Shown here: positions 10,848 through 18,688 of the stretch, piece after piece
Position numbering within the stretch: position 1 is the stretch's first letter
Layout: each line of letters opens with the position of its first letter
DNA from: Azolla pinnata
Lineage: Eukaryota; Streptophyta; Polypodiopsida; Salviniales; Salviniaceae
Assembly (NCBI GenBank): GCA_037176905.1
Contig: JBBBWG010009701.1
Coordinates: forward strand, 1 to 22,528
Direction: 5' to 3'
Length of the DNA: 22,528 bases
Program-made: the position numbers and the translations under genes
Notes under the pieces: generated by a model
Told to the model about the DNA's origin: nothing
The model's database searches: none
What the model saw: the letters and a program-made list of their open reading frames with translations, nothing else

Positions 10848-12230
10848 GGGAGATTTACCAAAAAAACTCTTAACTACAAAAAAATTACACCTTAATGTTT
10901 ACTCAAATTGAAAACTACAATTTAATAGTAGATTAATAATCCCCTGTTTCTCTACTAATCAATCCTTTGCCTACTAAATGTTATAGCTACTTCCTTCCAC
11001 TCTATTATCATTGCTACTGTTTCTTCCCTCACCTTACTAAGTTACTATTATGTTAAACATTAATCCCTTACCTTCCTATAACTATTAATTCTATTCTTTC
11101 CCTTATTTTACTATTATGTTTCTTGCTAATCGTAAGTGCTTCAATGTTCGAAATAGTACCATATATGGTATATCCATTCCCATGCTTAAAAATAATCAAC
11201 GTAATCCTCTAGTTTCAACCTTCCTCCTTTTTTATTCATCCAATTACGCACTACAATCAAATTAGCCAAGTGACATGGTCTTACAACTCCAGCCAAAGTA
11301 AAATTAGTCGATATTATATCACCATCATGTGTCATAGCAAGTGATGGTCACCCAAATTTATTCCGGCTAAAGTTGAAATTCACTCAAAAGTTGGATATAT
11401 TCTTTGCACAACGCACACAATAATGTCTAGCATCATTCTGAGTGATTTTGTAATCCCAATTAACCATATCGTTGTACTCCACAATTGCACAAATAATGTC
11501 TTTCTTGCTAGAATAGCCATTTTTCAAGAGAAACTCGTGTTTGACATCTTCTATGTCTGAAATTTTATCATTGCTATCTTCATGACTGCCATTGTTGTTG
11601 GTGGAGCTATCACTATTAGATTGATAATCAACCAAGCTATTATCAAACTCCATATTGGAAACAATAACCACAAAGAGATCAATATAAGTGATTAGCAAGG
11701 GGATCTACTATTAAAAATGAGTAGGAAGTAAGAAGCAATTAGTAAATAATAGTAATAAGATCAAGCATAATTAATATGAAAGAAGATAGATTAAAGCGAT
11801 TAGTGAGAGAAGGATAGAATCGATTAGCAAGAAGCATAGCAATAGTAAGGGAAGGAATAAAATTTGTAGCCATAGGAAGGTAAGGGATTAATGATTAATA
11901 GAGTAGTAACTTAGTAAATTAAGGGAAGTAGCAGTAACAATAATAATAGAGTGAAAGGAAGTAGCAGTAGCAATAGTTAGGGAGTGGATGCAAGGGAAGT
12001 AGCAACAACAATAGTGGGACTGGATGGAGAGTAGAAGGTAGATGGAATTAGAGGCCTAAAATTAACGTTATAATAATGGTCATCGAATATATATATATAT
12101 ATATATTCTCATTAATGGGGTGTTATGAGTTAATTAGAAGTTAACTTTTGGTACGCGCTAGATTGTAATTTTTAATTTGAGTAGGTGTTAAAATGTTTTT
12201 TTTTGTTCGATAGCTTCTGGTAATTCTTCC
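10848..12230. mobile_element. Non-autonomous Mutator-like (MULE) transposon with long terminal inverted repeats
   Basis: The element is 1,383 bp and flanked by perfect 9-bp direct repeats TTTTTATTA (10839-10847 and 12231-12239), the target-site duplication size of MULEs. The ends are GGGAGATTTACC and, reading in from the right, GGAAGAATTACC. The inverted similarity runs inward for roughly 280 bases on the left (to about 11130) and about 400 on the right (from about 11820), with shared blocks such as CTCAAATT and TTAATCCCTTACCTTCCTAT. The right arm holds an extra internal duplication (GGAAGTAGCA units, about 11925-12005) and a TA run (about 12089-12106). The only coding remnant is at 11384-11698 on the minus strand. 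The element is probably long inactive, as the arms have diverged. Confidence 0.82.
11384..11698 (-). pseudogene. MuDR-type transposase N-terminal fragment
   Basis: An open frame of 104 codons sits between the inverted repeats of the MULE-like element. Its C-terminal half (FLLKNGYSSKKDIICAIVEY, then DYKITQNDARHYCVRC) has the spacing of the MuDR transposase N-terminal domain: a hydrophobic start, an Ala-x-x-x-Tyr helix, then Lys-x-x-x-Asn-Asp and a Cys-x-x-Cys. It then stops. The DDE catalytic core and the SWIM zinc finger are absent, so this is a relic and not a working transposase. The family call is by pattern and supported by the surrounding inverted repeats. Confidence 0.5.
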
Positions 12231-12239
12231 TTTTTATTA

Positions 12240-13065
12240 AGATTATACTTTTAATAAAAGTGTATACATTTTTTGGTTTATTAATTATACCTGTCAAAGT
12301 AAAAACTCAAAAGATTAATGAGGACAACATTGGCCAATAATATCGATCATTACTTCAACAGTCAATACTATTAACGAATACAACACCAACTATACACTGA
12401 CTACTGATGTATCTTCTACAATATTCCCATGAAGGTCCTTCTTCAGATCTGTCACATCTTCACGTTTTCAGCCGTTTCTCCCCGCCTGTGAAGGAATGCA
12501 TGCATGTGATGCACATGTAAAGTGCTCGCATGTCCACGTATGTATGTGTGCATATGTATGTATGTATGCATGCATGTAACTGTGCGTGCATTCTCATGCA
12601 ATTTGCCTAGGATATGCATTAACATATGTCCATGTAAGTTGCATAGATGTGCACAATTAGAATGGAATTGTATGGATTATGCATATGATTGTGTCTTTGT
12701 GATGGTTCACTTATATATATCAACCATTGTAAATCAATACTGGTCGACAATAGCGACTTAGACCCCATATGGACGATGGTCGACATAATCGATCATAGCT
12801 ATCCTAACTACTACCACTCCTACTAATCAAAGTTTGGATTTTTTTACTGGCCAGCATGACAGAATCGGATCGGGATCGGATCGTGGGAGCTCCTCTCCAG
12901 AAGAATCGCAGGATCTGGCACTGCGCGCTTCCTTGAGTGCGAAATCCGGGCTGGGCAGAGGAAGAGGAATCCAATACAAACCGAACTAAGGAGACACCAT
13001 CTCCACAACAGCAAACGCACTACAGAGTTAAACACAAACATCATCTATCAAAACAACATAGAGTT
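12240..13065. other. Intergenic DNA with a CATG/TATG-rich stretch
   Basis: Positions about 12494-12605 are dense in CATG, TATG and CATGCA words, including GCATGCATG near 12497 and 12567. CATGCA is the core of the plant RY element, but here it could equally come from a decayed (TATG)n microsatellite. No credible gene was found in either strand. Confidence 0.45.
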
Positions 13066-13118
13066 AAACCCTAAACCCTAAACCCTAAACCCTAAACCCT
13101 AAACCCTAAACCCTAAAC
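13066..13118 (+). repeat. Telomere-like (CCCTAAA)n heptamer tract upstream of the receptor kinase
   Basis: Seven consecutive, essentially perfect AAACCCT heptamers (Arabidopsis-type telomere unit) lie 276-328 bases upstream of the receptor-kinase ATG, with CCCTAAA on its coding strand. This differs from the hexamer form at 9787-9864. Confidence 0.93.
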
Positions 13119-13171
13119 AGACAGACCAAATCGGGGAAGCTGGTGCCATTATCGAGATCGATCGCACCTTC

Positions 13172-13179
13172 TATTTAAA
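13172..13179 (+). promoter_or_regulatory. Possible TATA box of the receptor kinase
   Basis: TATTTAAA lies about 215 bases before the ATG in the only open upstream region, downstream of the telomere-like tract. The downstream leader contains an 18-base direct repeat (CACAAACAAAACAAGA, about 13318-13352) and a pure GAA run (about 13352-13386). Confidence 0.4.
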
Positions 13180-13351
13180 GGGTCCTTCGAGGACTGGTTC
13201 AAAACTACAGACATGTCACAGGCCGGGTGTGAGATGTACATTGTTGTCTTCCTTGTTTTTCACTGAGTTGAATTCTTGAGGCCCCAAGACAGAGTCCACT
13301 CGTGGCTCAGTCTTTTTTTCACAAACAAAACAAGATTTTCACAAACAAAAC

Positions 13352-13386
13352 AAGAAGAAGAAGAAGAAGAAGAAGAAGAAGAAGAA
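13352..13386 (+). repeat. (GAA)n microsatellite in the receptor-kinase leader
   Basis: About eleven GAA triplets end just before the start codon at 13394. A complementary CTT run (about 13413-13433) follows inside the coding sequence and encodes the poly-Phe of the signal peptide. The two could pair as a hairpin in the transcript. Confidence 0.9.
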
Positions 13387-13393
13387 CAGAGCT

Positions 13394-16300
13394 ATGGAGA
13401 GGAGTCCAGCTCTCTTCTTCTTCTTCTTCTTGTCCCTCTTCTACTTCCTCCTCAGCTCACCATTCTCCATAGCTGCTGCAGCTGCAGCTTCTGCAGATGA
13501 AGCAGCACAAGAAGCCATGATGATGGAGAGGAACGCCCTCCTCAGCTTCAAGGCCAGCATCCATGGCGACCCATCTAAAAGCTTGAGCTCCTGGAGCTCT
13601 TCCCCCCCCACTCCTTCCCTTGCAACAGCAGCTGGAATGGCATCACCTGCACCGACCCAAGCAACGGCAACGGCAATCAGAATGGAACAACAGACGCAAT
13701 CGGAAGCTGGAGGGTGAGCTCACTGGAGCTCAGGCAAGAGCAACCTGACAGGGACCATCTCCCCTTCCATCTCCAACCTCACCCACCTCACCTGCCTCAA
13801 CCTCTCCATCAACAGCCTAACAGGGCCCATTCCTGCGGAGCTCGGCCACCTGCCATGGCTAACCCACTTAGATTTCAAGGAGAATCTGCTGTCGGGATCG
13901 ATACCTCCTTCGATCGGCAACTGCACGAGCCTGGTATGGCTCGATCTGAGCAAGAACGTGGGCATCTCGGGGAGCATCCCAGCTTCGCTGGGCCAGCTCG
14001 CGGCGCTAGAGATGCTGCAGCTCCATAGCTTGCCCAATCTGACGGGCGCCATACCCCGCGAATCGGGCAACCTAACCCATCTAAGGTACATGTATCTGGG
14101 CCAAAACAGCTTGATCGGGAGCATACCCCGGGAGCTGGGCAAGCTCGGCAATGTGATCGATCTCAACCTCATCCTCAATAAGCTCCATGGATCGGTCCCA
14201 GCCGAGCTCGGCAGGCTCCATAGCCTCCAGTCCTTGTCCTTGCTGGGGAACTCCCTCGATGGGCCAATCCCTCCCGAATTCGGAAACCTTACCAGCCTCG
14301 AGTACATCTGGTGCTGGAACGCCGGATTCCGAGGGCCTATCCCAGCTGAGCTAGGCCACATTCTGAGCCTGAAGAGCATCGATCTCCGCTCCAACAACTC
14401 GTCGGGCCCGATCCCATCCACGATCGGCGAGCTCCGCAGCCTGCAGTCGATCTCCATAGCCGAAAACAGGATCGATGGGAGCCTACCCGCGGAGATCGTG
14501 AACCTCACCAGCCTGCAATCGCTGTATGCGGAGTCGAACCACATCACGGGAGGCTTGCCTCGGGGAATCGGGGGCATGGAGAGCTTGCAGCTGCTGCATC
14601 TCTTCGCCAACAGGCTGACTGGTGGGCTCCCCGCGGAGATCAGCAGGTTGAGGAACCTGAGCAGCTTCATCATCTACATCAACAGCTTGAATGGCACCAT
14701 TCCTGCAGAGCTCGGCAGCATGACAACCCTAACCGAGCTCTCCCTCGGCAACAATGTGTTCGACGGTTCGATGCCCCCGGAGCTGGGGAATCTGGTGAAT
14801 CTGGTGTCCTTCGAGGTCAGCCCCAACCTGCTGAAGGGCCCGATCCCATCCTCGCTGGGCCAGCTCACAAACCTCGTCTACTTCGACCTTTCGATGAACG
14901 AATTCTCGGGTAGTGTTCCTGTCGAGCTCGCCGACTGTCTCCAGCTTCGATGGCTGAAGCTCGGCAACAACTCCCTCGGCGGGGAGCTTCCCAAAGGTTT
15001 CACTGTGCTGAGCCACCTGCACTCGCTGTCGCTCGCTCACAACAGCTTCAATGGAAGCCTTCCAGGTACGGAGATTCGACAGAAAATGCTGCTGCAGCAC
15101 ATCTTTTTCCGCAATGATCTGTGTTGGCCTGTCGGATCCGTGGAACCGATATTGATGATCAGCAGCTTTGAGTTTGCATGGCTCCTACGGAATGCTGCGA
15201 TCTTTCCTGCATTGATCTGTGTTGGCGCCTGTCGGATCCGTGGAGCAGATTATCAGCACAGCTTCGAGCTTCCATGGCTTCTACTGTAGAATGCTGCAAT
15301 CTTTTCTGCACGATCATATGCTTAGGCCGGTGGGATCTGTGGAACAGATTATCAGCACAGCTTGGAGCTTGAACCATGCCTTCTGCAGAATGCTGCAATC
15401 TTTCTTGCATTGATCTGTGTTGGCGCCTGTCGGATCCATGGAACAGATTATCAGCACAGCTTGGAGCTTCTATGGCTCCTACAGGATGCTGCAATCTTTT
15501 CTGCACGATCATATGCTTAGGCCGGTCGGATCCGTGGAACAGATTCTCAGCACAGCTTGGAGCTTCCATGGCTGGACCTAGTGTAGAATTGCTGCACAAT
15601 CTTTCTTTTCTACAGGTCCATCTGTTGATGAGAATGCTGAATCTGATCCGTTTCGAGCTTCCATGGCTGTTTCCTTGGTCCGCAGATCCCTTCGTGAACG
15701 CGAGCAGCTTGGTGGCGATGGATCTGTCGCACAACGAGTTCAGCGGAAGGCTCCCGCAGAGCTGGAGCGAGATGGAGAATCTGCGGGTGCTGAGCGTCGG
15801 CTACAACAGGCTGGAAGGAGCTCTCCCGCCCTGGCTATGGCGTCTGCAGCAGCTGCAGATCTTGGGACTATCCAACAACCGTTTCACAGGCTCGATCCCG
15901 GCCGCCATAGCCGATCTGCAGGGATTCAAGCACAGCGTGCTCGAATCTGAGGCCCAGACGCTGTGGAAAGACGACGTGACGGTGAACGCGAAGGGAACGC
16001 GGCTCTACTACAAGTACCTCGGGAAGCTCGTCATCTCGCTGGATCTGTCAGGAAACGGCATCTCAGGCGCCATAGCTGACGAGATCGGCTCGCTCACAGG
16101 CCTCTTCAGCCTGAATCTGTCGAGGAATCTCCTGACGGGGAGGATTCCGAGCAGCCTGGGGAAGATTCTGACGCTGGAATCGCTGGATCTGTCCGACAAT
16201 CAGCTCGACGGCGCCATACCCGACGATCTGGCGGATCTGACTGCTCTCACCGCCTTCAATGTCTCCCACAACCGTCTGTCAGGAAGGATCCCAACAGGTA

Positions 16301-16690
16301 CCCTCGTAGACGCCATTGTTTCTGCAATCTTTCCGAGCTTCTTCCATGGAAGAAGCTTCAGACATGTTTCAGAGTTCCTTTTCCCGTCTACGGCATGTCA
16401 TCTGCAATCGTCTGTCAGGAAGGATCCCCAGCAGGTCGGTAGAAGACGCCATTGTTTCTGTAACCTTCTCGAGCTTCTTCCATTGGAAGCTTCAAGACAG
16501 TTCCTTTTCCCGTCTAGGGGCATGGCACCATGGCCAGAGCTTCTTGCGGGCCACCACAAACCCTTGACGGTGTCGTTAAACGGGAAGAAGCAGTAGAAGA
16601 TCCCTACCTGCCATGAAAGCTCGAGACGACGTGTTGCGAGTTCCGTTCCTGTAAAGCAAGGACGCCATAGCTTACACCCCAAGCCTTGCT

Positions 16691-16722
<32 letters not shown>

Positions 16723-18656
16723 TCTAACAAGAAGATCCCTGTCTGTTTGAATGTATGAAAATCCCGGATGCCATGGAAGCTGGAGACGCGCTGAAAGTTC
16801 CGTTCCTGTATAGGACATGACGCCATAGCTTCCGCCGCAAGCCTTGCTTGATGATGACGATGACGATGACGATGATGATGACGACGATCTTCATCATCAT
16901 CATCATCATCATCATCTTGTCTAACAAGAAGATCCCTGTCTGTTTGAATGTATGAAGATCCTGGATGCCATGGAAGCTGGAGACGCGTTGAGACTTCCGT
17001 TCCTGCATAGGGTGTGACGCCATAGCTTCCGCCGCAAGCCTTGCTTGATGATGATGATGGTGATGATGATGATGATCATCGTCGTCGTCGTGGTGTCTAA
17101 CAAGAAGATCCCTGTCTGTTTGAATGTATGAAGATCCTGGATGCACGTGTTGCGAGAGTTCCGTTCCTGTATAGGGCGTGACGCCATAGCTCTTCAGCTC
17201 CATGGCACTGTGATCCTTGTCAAAACAGGAAGAAGGCCCCGATCTGTTTGAATGAGTGATGAGATCCTGGATTGCCATGGAAGCTCCAAGGCGCTCCTTT
17301 CTTGTGTAGTAGTACCTGACACAACAGCTTGAGCTTGAGGCCGGCATGGTAAGTAAGCTTGATGATTAAGATGCTCAACAAAAAGGATCCGTCTGTTTGG
17401 ATGCCTGAGAATCCATCCATGGAAGCTCGAGGCAGTCTGACAGCTCCTCTCCGGTGAACGGCCTGACACCATAGCTTGAGCTTGAGGGCATGGAGACCCG
17501 CCGGGAAACCTTGATGACAATGATGGTGATGATGGTGATGGTGGTGATGGCGATAGTGGTGATGGTGGTGATTGTGGTGCTGATGATGGTGATGGTGATG
17601 GTGATGGTGATGGTGATGGTGGTGGTGGTGATGATGATGATGGTGGTGGTGGTGGTGATGGTGATGATGGTGGTGGTGGTGGTGATTGTGATGGTGATGG
17701 TGGTGATGGTGATAGTGGTGATGGTGGTGATGGTGGTGATGGTGGTGATGGTGATGGTGGTGATGGTGGTGATGGTGATGGTGGTGATGGTTATGATGCT
17801 GGTGGTTATGGTGATGGTGATGGTGGTGATGGTGGTGATGGTGGTGGCGGTGATGGTGGTGATGGTGATGGTGGTGATGGTGGTGATGGTTATGATGCTG
17901 GTGGTTATGGTGATGGTGATGGTGGTGATGGTGGTGGCGGTGATGGTGCAGATGATGGTGGTGATGATGGTGGTGATGGTTATGATGGTGGTGGTGATGA
18001 TGGTGATAGTGGTGGTGGTGATGATGATTGTGATGGTGATTATGGTTTTGATGGTGGTGGTGGTGGTGGCGGTGATGGTGATGATGGTGATGGTGATGGT
18101 GATGATGGTTTTGATGGTGGTGGTGGCGGTGATAGTGATGATGGTGATGGTGATGGTGATGATGGTGCTTATGGTGATGATTGTGATAATGGTGATGGTG
18201 ATGATCATGATGCTGATTGTGATGGTGATGGTGGTGGTGGTGGTGATGGTGATGGTGGTGATAGTGATGATGGTTTTGAAGCACAGAAAAACTGTCAAGG
18301 ATTTAAGCCAATCTCAGGCTCTGTGGTTTTTGTTTTTTTCCAAATCAATTCCCCTCATTAGCTATGAAATGATTTAAGCCAATCTCAGGCCCTGTGGTTT
18401 TTTCTGTTTTCTCCAAATGAATTCCTATCACTGGTTATGAAATGAATGTAACAGGTATTGCAACAGCAAAGTAGATAGAAAATGTCTCTCTGGCCATCAT
18501 AACCTCCCACAAGAGAGAATCTCATGCTTTGTGTGTTTGTTTGATCTGGAATCTTGCAGGGAATCAGTTTGGCAGCTTCCCGAAGGGATTCGTACGGGGG
18601 GAATGCAGGCCTCTGCGGGCCGCCGCTTGCCATAGCTTGCGCAGCAGCCGGAGGAT

Positions 18657-18688
<32 letters not shown>

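Noticed and set aside
12844..13044. Minus-strand 66-codon frame upstream of the receptor kinase
   Set aside because: Short, no family resemblance, and located in the probable promoter region next to the telomere-like tract.
13720..14673. 317-codon open frame antisense to the LRR region
   Set aside because: It mirrors the regularly repeated LRR codons on the opposite strand (repeating SAGIGP-like strings) and has no start context or homology of its own.
15159..15734. Open frames across intron 1 with repeated Cys- or His-rich units
   Set aside because: They follow the ~100-bp tandem repeat, and the flanking LRR exons splice cleanly in phase around it.
16590..17510. Possible CRISPR-like array because of regularly spaced repeats
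   Set aside because: Units are ~180-200 bp, diverged and contiguous with no short repeat/unique spacer pattern, and they lie in an intron of a plant gene.
17220..18377. Long reading frames on both strands encoding His-rich, Thr/Ile-rich or Met/Val-rich proteins
   Set aside because: They are translations of the GAT/GGT microsatellite inside receptor-kinase intron 2; triplet repeats without stops are open by chance in several frames.
18579..18580. Alternative acceptor (TTTGGCAG) at the start of receptor exon 3 that would avoid the frameshift
   Set aside because: It would delete the conserved GNQFGSFPK block that normally precedes the SYGGNAGLCG cap in this family, so a one-base insertion explains the sequence better; RNA data could reopen this.
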